64,000 nucleotides of DNA. It comes from Panicum virgatum. Taxonomy: Eukaryota > Streptophyta > Magnoliopsida > Poales > Poaceae. The notes under the pieces are model-generated. The model saw only the letters and a program-made list of their open reading frames with translations. It was not told where the DNA came from and searched no databases. Location: the NCBI RefSeq assembly GCF_016808335.1, contig NC_053147.1, positions 15,610,913 through 15,674,912 on the forward strand, read 5' to 3'. Shown piece after piece: positions 34,601 through 45,899 of this stretch (within the stretch, counting starts at the first letter, position 1; each line of letters starts with the position of its first letter). The position numbers and the translations under genes are program-made.

Positions 34601-36610
34601 ACTAATTGTAAATGATAACTTTTATTTTTCTAAAAACGGAAATGGTATCATAATGCGAAAACGGTATCAGTCGGTACGGGAACTTCCCGTCCCACTTTCA
34701 CCCACTAAAGCCTGTGATATGCGGCAACTCAACATATAAACCCAGCCACTCTTATGAAAGTAAAACCAAGCAAAAATCGTTGGTTTGTAACAATCTTAGT
34801 GATGCACCATATGAACCCATGTGTGCTATTGTTGTTCAAATTCTACAGCATGCAGGAAAGCATCAGAACATCCAGCCAATTTTCATTCTTATTCATGCTT
34901 AATCAAAGGCCAGGAGAAGAGCGCAGAGTTCTCTTGTTCGGATTTGAAACGTGAAACTCAATAAATGCTGAATTGTCGAGAACAAACATCAAAACACGCT
35001 CAATTGTTTATACTAGATAACATAGCAACTGTCAATTTTCACACTGTCAAGAGCAATCTACTTATTTACACACGAGCGGACTGAAAAAACAGGCTGCTAT
35101 ACTGGAACAAGAAGCGGTAAATGTAATGGAAGATCAGAAGTAGGTCGAACATTCGACTCCACTGTGATGTGAAGACAGCAAATCACAATATGGATACTTG
35201 ATAAGTAATAATAAAAATATGAGAGGGGGAAAAGGAAAACAAGCAGGCAAACTACTCCAATAATGTAACAAGGGAAGCGTACCCATCACGGTGTCTCTTT
35301 TGCGATTTATCCATAATATCCCTAGGCTGCAGTGCACAACATTTCCAACGTCAAGGGATTCTAGCACATAGAAGAAAGGAAACCACAGACAGATAATTCA
35401 GACAAGTGACTTAACATACTTTGTTCTGTTCTGGAACCACACTGAACAAGTGCTTTATATCAAGAAGTTCTGGTTGAATCTTTGCAGGAGCCTTATATTT
35501 CAGGCAGATGATATAAATTTCAGCTGATGTAGACCTACTTGCTGAAGGCTTAGTTGCCTCAACCTTCTCAAACAACTGCAAGTGGAGATGTTGATTGATT
35601 TTTCCATTAACTCAATATGGTAAACAACAAAAAGTTGTTACAAAACATTTAATTAACACACACCTGTTTAAGACAGTACATAATAGCATTGTAATCTTGA
35701 GACCTAAAAACCTGTTTACGGAAAAGAACAGCTAATTAAATGTGTACTGAAATATAGGAATAACACAAAGGAAAATTGCAGCGGACAAATAGCTCGTTCA
35801 TCAACCAATGAGTTTAGTAATAAAACACATAGCAATAATGAGAGTAAGAAGGTATGAAACTATGAAATGTCAAAACCACCAAAGATGACGCCAGAAGAAT
35901 GCATGCAACAACATTGCTTGCAGATAAAGACCCAGTATAAGCCCTTCAGTGTATTAGCCACCAAATAAAGGAGCAAGTGTTATACCTGCCTAGGAATGAC
36001 ATTATGAAAACATCAAGCTGTCAAACTCAAGGACAAACTTAGCGTGTTCTCAATGAAGATAGCATCATGGTGAATCAAGCCAATGCAGAATGTCAACTGC
36101 AACAATTGAGCGTTATTCCTCTGTGTAATTCTGTACCTTCGTGATGAAGGCGCCCTTGGGGGCGAGGAACATTGTAGCGAGGCGAAGGGCGTCGATGACG
36201 AGCGCGGACTGCGATGTGGCCTCCTGCGCCCAGGCACCACCGACGTTGGGTGACCCGTCGTGGAGCACGACGTCAAAGGCGGAGACGCCGTTGGAGTCCA
36301 TCAGCCTCCGCACCGCGGCGCGGCACTTGGTGGTGGTGATGTCCTCGGTGAGCGAGTGGGCGCCGCGGATGGGGCGGATGGGCACGAGATCGACGCCGAC
36401 GACGAAGGCTCCGACTGGGGCATGGTTGACGGCCACCTGGACCCACCCTCCTGGCGCGGCGCAAAGGTCGAGCACCGAGCGCGCCGTCGGAAGGACGCGG
36501 AACCGCGCGTCGAGCTGGAGCAGCTTGAAGGCCGCACGACTCCGGTACCCTAGCTCCTTGGCGAGGTGGTAGTACTTGTCCTGCCGCTGCTTCCCCTTCG
36601 CCTTACCCAT
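31647..36610 (-). CDS. SPB1/FtsJ3-type rRNA 2'-O-methyltransferase
   Basis: An intact 11-exon gene for a nucleolar AdoMet-dependent methyltransferase of the Spb1 family. In yeast this protein methylates the peptidyl-transferase-loop G of 25S rRNA and is needed for 60S assembly. Exons: 36610-36137, 35711-35664, 35575-35420, 35326-35283, 34291-34129, 34043-33982, 33834-33648, 33564-33475, 33110-32977, 32878-32746, 32570-31647, totalling 2415 nt (804 residues; yeast Spb1 is 841). All junctions are GT-AG and keep frame. The N-terminal FtsJ fold has SAM motif [11 protein letters not shown]. Catalytic K-D-K-E candidates are SRAAFK, LHDGSPN, FITK (end of exon 1) and TSAEIY (exon 3). The middle is acidic with coiled segments ([15 protein letters not shown]). 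The Spb1 C-terminal domain ([14 protein letters not shown]) ends in a Lys/Gly-rich tail. It is head-to-head with the ERA-type GTPase gene. Confidence 0.95.
34451..34709. mobile_element. Probable MITE in SPB1 intron 4
   Basis: An insertion-like block with repeated GGAAACGGT/CGGTATCAG motifs on its left and complementary ACTTCCCGTCCCACTTTCACCCACT on its right, similar to hAT-type non-autonomous elements of plants. The termini (CTGGGTAGAGA and TCACCCACT) are only partly complementary and no clear target duplication was found, so the boundaries are approximate. Confidence 0.4.
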
Positions 36611-36942
36611 CTCCGCCCCGCCGCTTCAGCCGCTGCCGACGACGTCGAAGATACTTCTCAGAGAGGAAGCGGGGGGGGGCTAGGGTTTTGGAGGTGGTTC
36701 TGCTACGGCGGCGGTTGGGTGCTTGCTGCTCTGGTTGCTTTGTCGAAAGGCCGGGCTACAAGGCTGTTTGGTCGAGACGGGCTCATGGGCCTGGGCCTTT
36801 TCTTTTTTGTGGGCCGTTGTACATGACCCAAAAGGAAAACGCTTCGTCGTCTTGGTGTGCTTTGCTCTCTCGCTCTGTCCTCTTATCCCCAAACGCGGAC
36901 GCACGCGAACATCTTCACTGCGCACTGCCACTCTCGAAGGGG
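36611..36942. promoter_or_regulatory. Divergent promoter between SPB1 and ERA GTPase genes
   Basis: Only 332 bp separate the two opposite start codons. The interval has a telo-box (AAACCCTA on the SPB1 sense strand, 36681-36688) close to the SPB1 start. Three TGGGCC site II motifs lie at 36786-36791, 36792-36797 (the first two abutting) and 36810-36815. Telo-box plus site II is the known plant signature of ribosomal-protein, ribosome-biogenesis and organelle housekeeping genes. No clear TATA box was seen in either direction, in line with such promoters. Confidence 0.75.
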
Positions 36943-39900
36943 ATGGAGCTTGGCCTAGCGCTCCGACTCGTCGCGCCGCCGTCGCCGCCCTGTATCTCCC
37001 GTCGATGTCTTGCTCTTCAGCCTGATTTTATTTCCCCGTGTGTGCTACGAGGAAAACGCCTCCGCGTCTCGGGACTGGAGCATGGAGTTGGGGTTGTGTC
37101 CAATGCGAGTATGACCTACTCAGGAGTGGAAGAGGAGATGGTGGAAGATGAGGTGGTTGAGGAGGACGAGTCTGAACCGAGGGCGAGCACGAGGCCGCGC
37201 CTGGAGCTCATTGAGAAGCCGGACTGGAGCCTGGCGCTGCTAGATGAGTACGAGTCGGAGGAGTTGAGCACCTCTCTATGTGCCAATCACCGCAGCGGTT
37301 AGGCTTCTGTGCTTTTCTACGTTTGGAATTACTCGGGTTTAGTATTGATTAGAATTGAGGTTAGGCTCTTACTTTAGAACTTTATTCGCTAAATTTTGGT
37401 CTAGTTGATAATAATGTAAAATGAGGGATGTTGCAAGCAAAGCATTTTCGTTAAGATTCCTGAACAAAAATGGTTTATTTGTTCTTAAAAACGAAATGGA
37501 TCTGCTTTGAATAATTTGCATGTACTAATACAGTGTCTCTTCAGGCTATGTAGCTGTATTGGGGAAACCAAATGTTGGCAAGAGCACCCTTATTATCCAA
37601 ATGGTTGGTCAGAAACTTTCAATTGTAACAGATAAACCGCAGACAACACGCCATCGCATTCTTGGTATATGTTCTGAACCAGAATACCAGGTACCAGTTT
37701 TCTCTCTAATGTGCTACTTGCAGAACTCAATTCAGTTAAATGCAAATTAAGGTCCACTCAAGTTTCTGATCCCACTACCATCAAGGGGATCATATTGCTT
37801 TTCACCGCTAATCTGAGATATCATTTAGTTTGCAGATTGTACTTTATGATACTCCTGGTGTCATTAAAAAGGAGATGCATAAGCTGGACAGTATGATGAT
37901 GAAGAATGTTAGGAGTGCTATCGGCAGTGCAGACTGTGTGCTTGTTGTTGTTGATGCTTGCAAAGCGCCTGAAAAGGTATTAGCAGTAATTCTAGTAAAG
38001 AAAATAATCAATTCTTATATTCAACCATTTTACCTTATGCATTGGAAACTTTGTGCTTTTAGATTGATGAAATGCTGGAAGAAGGTGTGGGAAACAAAGG
38101 TATTGGAGTTCCTGTTCTCCTAGTGTTGAACAAGAAAGATCTCATAAAACCAGGAGAAATTGCAAAGAAACTTGAGGTATTAACCTTATACAAAAGTCGA
38201 CAAGGTGTTTCTTTTGTGCTTTCCCCTTGATGCGAATGGTATTGACTTCCAGACTACTGTTTTGACAGTGGTATCAGAAATTCACTGATGTTGATGATGT
38301 TATACCTGTAAGTGCTAAATTTGGTCATGGAGTGGATGATATCAAGGAGTGGATATTGTCAAAGCTCCCTCTGGGTCCTGCTTACTACCCCAAGGTATTG
38401 GACAGATGCCATTATTTTCAAGTGGCTTCTCCACCTGTGCTTTGTTTACTGTTAAATGCTATCGACTGTCCTGACTTTATATTATAAACTGAGAGAATCA
38501 GGTTCAGATGCTAAGAGAATTTTAGTTATTTTGATTTTCTTCTCAGCCTCAGCCCCTCAAACCTCGATGTATTAAATCCTTTAGCAGTGTAGTTTAATAA
38601 GAGTTTTGTCACTGTGGTCAGGAGTGTGCTCCTGAATCTCATATTTGTTTTTTTTATATATAATTGGATCTCATTATTGTTGAACTCATTCCAATGTTAA
38701 ATCCTACAAATATTGTGTATATGAAGTATCAGTCTTAGTTTGACAGATGGAGGTGCTGACAAATCAATTTTGTGTTGATGGCATGGCAGTTTGCTTTTTT
38801 CCCATATTGGTGAACTGAAGTACTGAACAATGTGAACTTGAAACCACTAATGTATGAATTAGCACATAATGGTTACTATGCTCCTGCTCTGCTGCTATAA
38901 ATCAGTCATGCAAGGAAAGTTCTTATCTAAAGCCAGAGAATAAGGACTTTCCTTGCATCTTAATAAGTTTGTAAGCGAATATGGCCAGGAAGATAATGGA
39001 TTGATTAGGGTGCAAAGCACGGTACAGGTACATATAGGCAAGGATGCCGCGGTGTATGGTAACAACCCTATCATGGGGGATCCTTGCCTATCCTAATCAA
39101 CACAGATATTTGGGGGGGGGCACCTAGACAGGTGTGGCGCCCAGCCCCAATGGCCAGCAGGCCGACTAACCAAGAGGCCCGTGGGCCAGGCTATACATGT
39201 CTCTCTAACACACCCCCACAGTCTGATCGTCTGCAGCACGGACGTTCAGACTGGACCTGAACTCCGTAAACACCGAAGACGGAAGTCCCTTGGTGAAGAT
39301 GTCGGCGTACTGAGATGATGTTCGAACATGCATGACGCGGACATCACCAACAGCAACACGCTCCCGCACGAAGTATAGGCTGCCTCGTGCTCTAGGCGCG
39401 ACCTCGTGGGTTGACGCGGAGGAGCGTGGAGCAGGAGATCCGGACGCGGCGCCACCAGCGCCCGTGGCCAGGAGGGCGGTCGGCGCAGCAGAGTTCCGCT
39501 GGGCCGCGGTGATCTCCTCAAGCAGGAGATCGTTGCGGACGTCGAGGAACGTCGGGAATGGGCGACCGCGACGAAGATGGCGGCTGATGTCGGTGAAGTT
39601 CTCGTTGAGGCCGCAAATCACGTTTAGCACCAAGGTGCGATCCGTGACAGGCTCATCGAGGTCAGCGAGATCGTCGGCCATGGACTTGAATTTCCTGCAG
39701 TAATCGGTGATGGACAAGTCACCTTGGCAGAAGTGGCGGAACTGGGCGTCGAGATGCAGGGCGCGGGTTTCTCGATTGCTGAGAAACTGTGCCTCGATGG
39801 CGAGCCAGGCCGCCTGTGCAGAGCCGCCGCCCCCCATCACGACTTCGGCAAGTTCGGCGGAGATGGTGTCGTGAAGTCAGGAGCAGACGATCCGCTCCCA

Positions 39901-41447
39901 ATCCGGAGAAGAGGGGGACGGAGCGTCTTCCTCGACGTGGTCCTGGAGGGCGAAGCGGTCGACGGCGAGCAGGAACTGCTCGCGCCACCGCGTGTAGGAG
40001 CCGGAGGTGGCATCGAGGACGACGGGTATGAGGCTGCGGATGTTCTGGACGCCGGCGGCTTGGGCATGGAGGTTCAGAACAGCGGCAGCCTCATGGAGGA
40101 GCATGGCGGCGCGAACGTCGTCGGCGGGAGGGCGATCGGCGTCGGTGTCGCGCTCCTGGTCGGCGGCGGCGCGTTCCTCAGCCGCGAGGGCGAGGGCCTC
40201 GCGAACGCGGGCGGCCGCCGCCGCCGCCTCGGCTGTCTTGGCGCGCGCGAGGGCGGCCTCGTGCTTCGCCTGGCGCGCCGTGCGCGCGTCTGCGAGACGC
40301 TGTTGCTCGGCGGCGGCCGCAAGGCGCTGCTGTTCGGCAGCGGCCGCAGCGTCAACGTCGTCATTGGGGGGAAGGGTGCCGGCCATAGCGCAGCCAAGGT
40401 GGCGCGCGGCTAGGGCAGCGGAAGGAGGAGAATCACGGGGGAAACCCGAACTCTTGATACCATGTAAGCGAATATGGCCAGGAAGATAATGGATTGATTA
40501 GGGTGCAAAGCACGGCCGACTAACCAAGAGGCCCGTGGACCAGCCTATACATGTCTCTCTAACAAAGTTTACAACCTTTTAGTATTTCATTATCATACAC
40601 TTTATTGTGGTGTGGTTTAGGTATTTGATGAGCTTATGCCCTAATAAGTTTTGAGACCAATGATATATTTATACCATGTACTTAACTATGTGGTTCATGT
40701 TTCAGGACATAGCTAGTGAACACCCTGAGAGATTTTTTGTTGGTGAAATAGTGAGGGAAAAGATCTTTGTTCAATATAGGCAGGAAATTCCTTATTCATG
40801 CCAGGTATATCTTCTGGTGTTTTTCCTATCAATTTAATGCAGCATATTCTCCGTTTTTCTATCCTTTGATTTCTGATTTTTTTTGTTTTTTGTTTTGTGA
40901 CAGGTTAATGTTGTCAGTTACAAAAGCCGACCTACAGCTAAGGATTTCATTCAAGTTGAGATACTTGTTGAGAAAGAATCACAAAGAAGCATTATCCTTG
41001 GGAAGGTAAAAAAGTTAATTACCCTAATTATGCATGATGTAGGCTGTTTTCTCTGAATATTTGAAATGCATGAGATAGAAGTTAGAATCATTTCAACCTA
41101 AGATTAACTCCATTGTTTAAAAAAAACGAATTTGGCCATAAATTCCTGGTCTTCCCCTGATATGTTCGATTGATGCAGGATGGCAAAGCCATAAAGATGT
41201 TGGCAACTGCATCAAGGCTTGACATCGAGGATTTCCTACAAAAGAAAGTTTACCTCGAGGTTATAGCTCCTCCCCTTTGTGTGGTTGCTCTGAACCTGTC
41301 ATCTCCTTGTGCTATTACGTTTGAGAAGTTTCTAATAGCAGCACATGATCCCTTGTACAGATAGAGGTCAAGGTGAAGGAGAACTGGCGGCAAGATGAAC
41401 GCCTTCTGAAGCGTTATGGCTACGGCGGCGAGATTCAAGCACTATGA
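36943..41447 (+). CDS. ERA-type GTPase, probably plastid
   Basis: A nine-exon gene for a ribosome-assembly GTPase of the Era family, which binds small-subunit rRNA. Exons: 36943-37297, 37545-37690, 37836-37976, 38063-38176, 38269-38394, 40706-40804, 40904-41005, 41179-41259, 41361-41447, together 1251 nt (416 residues) with all GT-AG junctions in frame. The first 100 residues are basic and hydroxylated early, then acidic ([17 protein letters not shown]), fitting a chloroplast transit peptide plus linker. G motifs: G1 [10 protein letters not shown]2 TTRHR, G3 DTPGV, G4 NKKD, G5 SAKFG. The C-terminal KH domain (from about residue 310) has the GXXG loop GKDG followed by [13 protein letters not shown]. 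It ends [14 protein letters not shown], as in plant ERA1. Intron 5 (2.3 kb) holds a copia element. It shares a promoter with the SPB1 gene. Confidence 0.94.
38970..39210 (-). repeat. 3' LTR of the intronic copia element
   Basis: 241 bp; it contains a G9 run near 39112 and a hairpin-like pair around GGCAAGGAT/ATCCTTGCC. The full-length form of this LTR. Confidence 0.9.
39205..40386 (-). pseudogene. copia gag fused to an RNase H tail, frameshifted
   Basis: The N-terminal half (40386-39877) is Ala/Arg/Gln-rich coiled sequence followed by gag motif [27 protein letters not shown] frameshift near 39850 moves the frame to 39840-39205. That part continues with the UBN2-type gag ([37 protein letters not shown]). 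After a short low-complexity join it jumps directly to the C-terminal RNase H/tail motif [21 protein letters not shown]. Everything between gag and that tail is deleted. Confidence 0.88.
40463..40564 (-). repeat. 5' LTR of the intronic copia element, internally deleted
   Basis: 102 bp matching both ends of the 241-bp partner but lacking about 139 bp of its middle, with CC shared at the deletion joint. The loss must post-date insertion or arise during it, because reverse transcription normally makes the two LTRs equal. Confidence 0.88.
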
Positions 41448-43222
41448 CTACGGGGGTGCTATCACTATCAGTATCAGCTGCCGAGACTAGGAGGATGACT
41501 TTGCTTTTCCTTTTCTTTTTTTTTCCTTTGCTTTCTTGTTGATGTGAGAAGTTGGATGATGGTAGCGCAGTTATTAGTGAATAGTGAGGCCCTCTCAGCA
41601 AATTCTGTGGTGATGATGCTCTATCTCTATGGAACTGATTTTGCTGCACATTATCCCCTGTACAGAGGCACGGTTCTGCAGACTGCTACAGCATACCATT
41701 GGCAAACCTGTACTGCACTGCACCTGCATCTGCCGAGCGGAGTACAAGGCTACATACGGGATCGGTGCAGGCGTGCGCGTCGTGTCCTCCGCTCGGCGAA
41801 ACAACGCCGCGCCGCGGTGGACACGGCAGGGGCAGGCATCTCGCCCCCGTCGAAACGGGAGGCGACGGGCGAGGACGCCGAAAAGGATGACCCGTGCCGC
41901 TCGACCCGCCCGCCGAACGACGCGCGGAATCACCGAGTGCCGTGGGCGTCACGCGGCGGCGGGTCCCGTCCAGGTCGTGGCGCCGGCAGTGGTGGGTGCG
42001 GCACGAGCGAGCGGGAGTGCGGGAGTGTCGGTTCACCCGTGGGAGTGTGTGAGACACGAGACGGCGGGACGCAGGCAGCATGCGGAGTCAAACCGGACGC
42101 ACAGCATTGACTCGGGCAGGAAACTGCAGGCTGCAGCTAGCATTGACCCGGTCGTAACCTCCATTCTGAAACGAATCTTTTGAACAATTTTGTTTTTTTT
42201 TTGAAACGAAGATCTTAACTTCTCAACAGCCCTTTGACTGGCTGGGCGAAGGTGAACACGTACGCATGTCGTGCTGATCGCTGGATATTACTCCAATAAG
42301 GCTGACCACAGCGGAGGGAGCAAGAGCAAATTTGCTCCCTCCTCGTTTCCCACGCCCTCTTTGTCTACAGTGCCAAACAGTACATCTACAGTGTCAAACA
42401 GTGTATTTGCTTCTTCATTTGCTCCTTCCACCGTGGACGGTCTAATGCCGCCCATACGTAGGCGCTACGGTTGTCTTTTTTTTTTTCCGAACGAGCGAGT
42501 CAACGGTGTGACGAGAGAGCAGCCGCTGCTATTCTTCAGCGGATCTCCGGAATCAGCAGCGACGACCACGGAACGACGACGTGCCTGGCGGTGCATCGGA
42601 CCACGCACAAACACACCCTGCTAATGTCAAACCGTGACCCGGCCCGAGGCGACGTTGACCCCGCACCCTGCACCGCGTCCAAAGTCAACATCTGGCGCCG
42701 CAGCAGCCGCCAGTGGTCAACGTGCGTGATGCGTACCTTCGAAAAAAAAAGTGCACGATGTGCAGAGCGCAGACCAGGGCACCACGTTACGGGAAATGGA
42801 CGGAACAGTGGCAGTTTTCTGAACACGGACACGAGCTCTGCCCCGTTCCATCGACTCGCAGAGGGGCAACCGAACCACCAATGGTGGCTGACAAGCGTAC
42901 ACAGAGCACAGAAGTTGTATGCTATGGTGAGGAAAAGGACATCCGCGACGACAGAACTGCGAACGCCGCATGAAAATTGAGCATATTTTCTTCCCTTCTA
43001 AGTTCTAAGTAAACGATCTAGCAAGCACAAAAACTGTTACTCCCTCCAGTTCTTGCCACAAAAAAACGACCGAAAGGAGTAGAAAACTAAGCAAAATTTT
43101 GGCCTCCTGCCGCGAGGAGACGAAGGAAACTCAACTACGAAAGCTCGAACTGAACGAAACTCACGCGACGAACAAAACTTCAAGCAGGAAGCCAAACGGT
43201 CGATCGAGACTAGGCGACCGCG
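41448..43222. other. Intergenic between ERA GTPase and WRKY genes
   Basis: The first few hundred bases are probably the ERA 3' untranslated region. 41750-42110 is GC-rich with spurious Arg-rich frames. An 11-bp stem GGAGGGAGCAA/TTGCTCCCTCC lies near 42315-42345. Three TTGAC/GTCAA W-box cores fall in 42650-42725, downstream of the WRKY gene. No further gene was recognised. Confidence 0.4.
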
Positions 43223-45697
43223 TCAGCTGTCCGGCTCCCCGATCTTGTCGTCTCTACTGCTGTCGCCGCCGCTGCTCGCCGGCGGCGGCGGCGGCACAGT
43301 CCCGCTGCTCCCGCCGGCGCCGCTGCTGCTGCTAGCGCCTATGTACGACTTGATCGCGGCGGCGAGCACCGCGGGGAAGTTGGGGTCCGACGCGATCACG
43401 GCCGCCGCGCTGACGGTGTCGCTCGCGTCCGCCGGCGCCGCCTTGGCGGTGCCCGCCGCGGCCTGCACGGCGGAGAGCTTGGAGGGGTCGTACAGCTTCT
43501 GCCCGAACAGCTGCGGCAGCGCCGCCGGCCGCGCGGCGTCGGCGAGCGCGGCCTGGAGCTGCGCGGGGTCCGGGTGCGGCTGCTGCTGCTGCGGCGGCGG
43601 CGGCTGCGCGCCCGGGCCCGGCTGCGTGAGGTCCAGAGTCACCGTGGGGAACGGCGCCGACGCCGAGATGGTGGCGACGTTGGACGAGCACGGCAGCACG
43701 GCGCGCGCCAGGAAGTTGGACCCCGCCATCAGGCTGCCGTCCGCGCTCGGCATCGAGCCCGACAGCAGCATGGACGCCGCCGCCGCCGTGGTCGACGCCA
43801 TCGGCATCGCGGCCGGCGGCAGCGGGTGGTTGTGGTTCCCCTCGTACGTCGTGATCACCACCGTCGTGTCCTCGGCGCATCTCTGGACCTGCCATCACAC
43901 ACACCGTACACGTGATCCAACGTGCCGTGAATCCACGGTACACACATCGAAATGTTCGAAGCCTTCAGCCGATCACAGCCAGCTTCTAGCTTCCATCAGC
44001 GTACCTGCTTGCGGACCGGGCAGCCGGCGGCCATCGTGCACCGGTAGTACGCGCGGGGGCACGGGTTGCCCTTGGCCATCTTCTGCCCGTACTTCCTCCA
44101 TTGGCATCCATCACTGATCTGCGTGTCACCAAGAACAAACATTTGAACAAATGAACAAAAACAAGCTTGTTGCCTAGTAGTCCAGAGAGCGAGAACCACT
44201 GACGACTTACCATGGCTGCCTCGGAGCGGGCACGGACGGAGACGCGGGCCTTCCGCATGGTGGCGGCCTCGGGGACCGGCTCGGGGCCCTTGGCGGGCAG
44301 GAACTTGGGCACCTTGCTGTGGAGCCATCCCTGCGGCACGTGGTGCGGCGGCGGGTCCTCCGGGCTGCTGCCCCTCTGGTCCCTCTCGTGCGCGCCGCCG
44401 CGGTGGTGGTGGTGGTGGTGATCGAACGTCGGCAGCGGCATGACGTCCTTGCTACTGATCGTGGCCGCGTTGCCCTTGCCCGGGCAGTAGTCCACGGCCG
44501 GCGGCGGCATGGCCGCGTCCGTGTTGCTGGGCGACGCCGAGCAGTCGCCGCCGCGCATGTCCGCCCCCGCGGAGCGCAGCGGTGGCTCGTCGGGTGACGC
44601 GGCGGTGCCGAGGCTGATGAACTGCCGCGGGAGCAGCTGGCTCCCGTCCTGGTCCCTCTTCTCCGGATCAACGTTGAGCTGCTAATCACAAAGTACAGTT
44701 CAGCATGGCGAATCGATCAGTGTGCACTCTCGCTTGGCCGCACCCATGGATCGAAGTTTTCTTGGTCTGTTGGTGTGTTGTTACCTCATGGCCCGGAGCG
44801 CCGAGGCCTCTATGGTTGTTCCTTTGCTGCATCAGTGTGAGGACGTGCATCTGGAGGGAGTTGTAGTTGGCGGTCACCCGGTTGAGCATGTTCTTGAGCT
44901 GCTTGTTCTCTTCGTTCAGGCGCTCAATCTCGGATTTGGCCAGTGCCAGCTGATCATATTTAGTACGCAGTACATCAGAAGCTAAACGACACCAATCCTA
45001 AACTTTTTGTTTCTCGCTAGAGTCACGTAATACCCCCCACATGGAGAGGTTTGACTACACTAATTAATTGGTGCATCTGAAATCAAGTTTCCAAGAACAA
45101 AGCTATCGATATTATTGGCAGTCAAGCACACATGGCGTGGATCACGGCTCGTTCAGTTGTTTCTAGCCCTGCAGGAGTGATTTCTTCCTCACCTCAGCTT
45201 TGGTCTCCCTGTGATCTACCTCGTTGGAGGAGACGCCGTCGTCGACGATGGACTCCTCGCTCCCGCTCTTCCTCCTGCCGACGTGCAGGCCCATCTGAAA
45301 ATAAAGCCGATCGCGTCGCATCAGGAAAAACCAGCGCCGATCCGGGAGACGAGGGCGGAAGAAGAAGAAAAAAAAAAAGAGTTGGCGATATGAATTCAGA
45401 GAAGCAGTTTCACCGACGGACGTTGATGGTCAGGTCGTCTTTGTTCATGCTGAGATCATCCGGCGCGCCGGCGGCGGAGTGGGAGCGGCCGGCCGCCTCC
45501 TCCTTCCGCTTCTCCGTCTTGAAGAAGTCCATCTCGCCCACCACCCGCCGCGCCTCCGCGCCTGCCTCCCCGGCGTCGTCGTCGTACCCGAGCACCACCG
45601 CCTGGAAGCCCGCCGGCGCCCCGGACGGCTCCCGCTCGGCGCTCGCCGGTGCGCCACTGCCGTTCAGCTTGCGCTTCCCCAGGTAGGACTCCATCAT
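43223..45697 (-). CDS. WRKY transcription factor, group IIb
   Basis: An intact six-exon gene: 45697-45422, 45294-45193, 44949-44785, 44681-44211, 44118-44005, 43888-43223, totalling 1794 nt (597 residues), all junctions in frame. The WRKY domain is split between exons 5 and 6: [11 protein letters not shown], then zinc ligands in YYRC, GCPV and NHNH (CX5C...HXH spacing). Upstream, [13 protein letters not shown] is the group-II lead-in. A leucine-zipper-like coiled coil ([19 protein letters not shown], exon 3) and exon-1 [12 protein letters not shown] with KTEKR are group IIb features, as in AtWRKY6/31/42. His6 and Gln/Pro runs occur. The C-terminus is Ala/Pro/Ser-rich. Two adjacent ATGs (45697, 45694) begin the frame; an upstream in-frame ATG at 45823 lies in the likely leader. 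It binds W-boxes (TTGACC/T) in the nucleus. Confidence 0.95.
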
Positions 45698-45866
45698 GCG
45701 CACTCTAAACGGGGAATAATGCGTGTCAATGGGGGCGAGCTGAGACGACGGGGAAGAAGAAGAAGGGGGGAGGAAGGAGATCGAATGCCGGGGAGGGACG
45801 TATAAGAAGGCGGTGGGGGGCACACGTGGCGGGGCTCCGCGGCCCCGGTCGCCGATCTGAGTCCAT

Positions 45867-45874
45867 CTTTATAG
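45867..45874 (-). promoter_or_regulatory. TATA box of the WRKY gene
   Basis: CTATAAAG on the minus strand, 170 bp before the start codon. It is the best TATA-like sequence in this GC-rich promoter. Confidence 0.6.
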
Positions 45875-45890
45875 GCAGTGTTGGTGACCA

Positions 45891-45896
45891 TTGACC
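45891..45896 (+). promoter_or_regulatory. W-box next to the WRKY gene TATA box
   Basis: TTGACC about 17 bp upstream of the TATA box (in gene orientation it reads GGTCAA). It is the binding core of WRKY proteins, so self- or cross-regulation is plausible. One hexamer alone is weak evidence. Confidence 0.45.
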
Positions 45897-45899
45897 AGG

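Larger units (their letters stand above)
38970..40564 (-). mobile_element. Internally deleted copia element in ERA intron 5
   Basis: A 1595-bp element with perfect 5-bp target duplication AAGTT (38965-38969, 40565-40569). Read on the minus strand it starts TGTTAGAGAGACATG, and right after the 5' LTR comes a tRNA-iMet-type primer site TGGTATCAAGAG (just below 40463). The 3' LTR is 38970-39210 (241 bp). The 5' LTR is only 102 bp because its middle is missing. The interior codes for gag joined to the last part of RNase H, with protease, integrase and most of RT absent. It is non-autonomous. It lies antisense to the host gene inside an intron, so the mature ERA mRNA need not be affected. Confidence 0.93.

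Noticed and set aside
39724..40413. Plus-strand open frame of 229 residues in ERA intron 5
   Set aside because: Gly/Val/Arg-rich shadow of the copia gag on the minus strand, where recognised motifs lie.
43245..44117. Long plus-strand open frame opposite the WRKY gene
   Set aside because: It is the GC-rich mirror of WRKY exons 5-6 and the intron between them; it has no family signature and spans real splice sites of the other strand.
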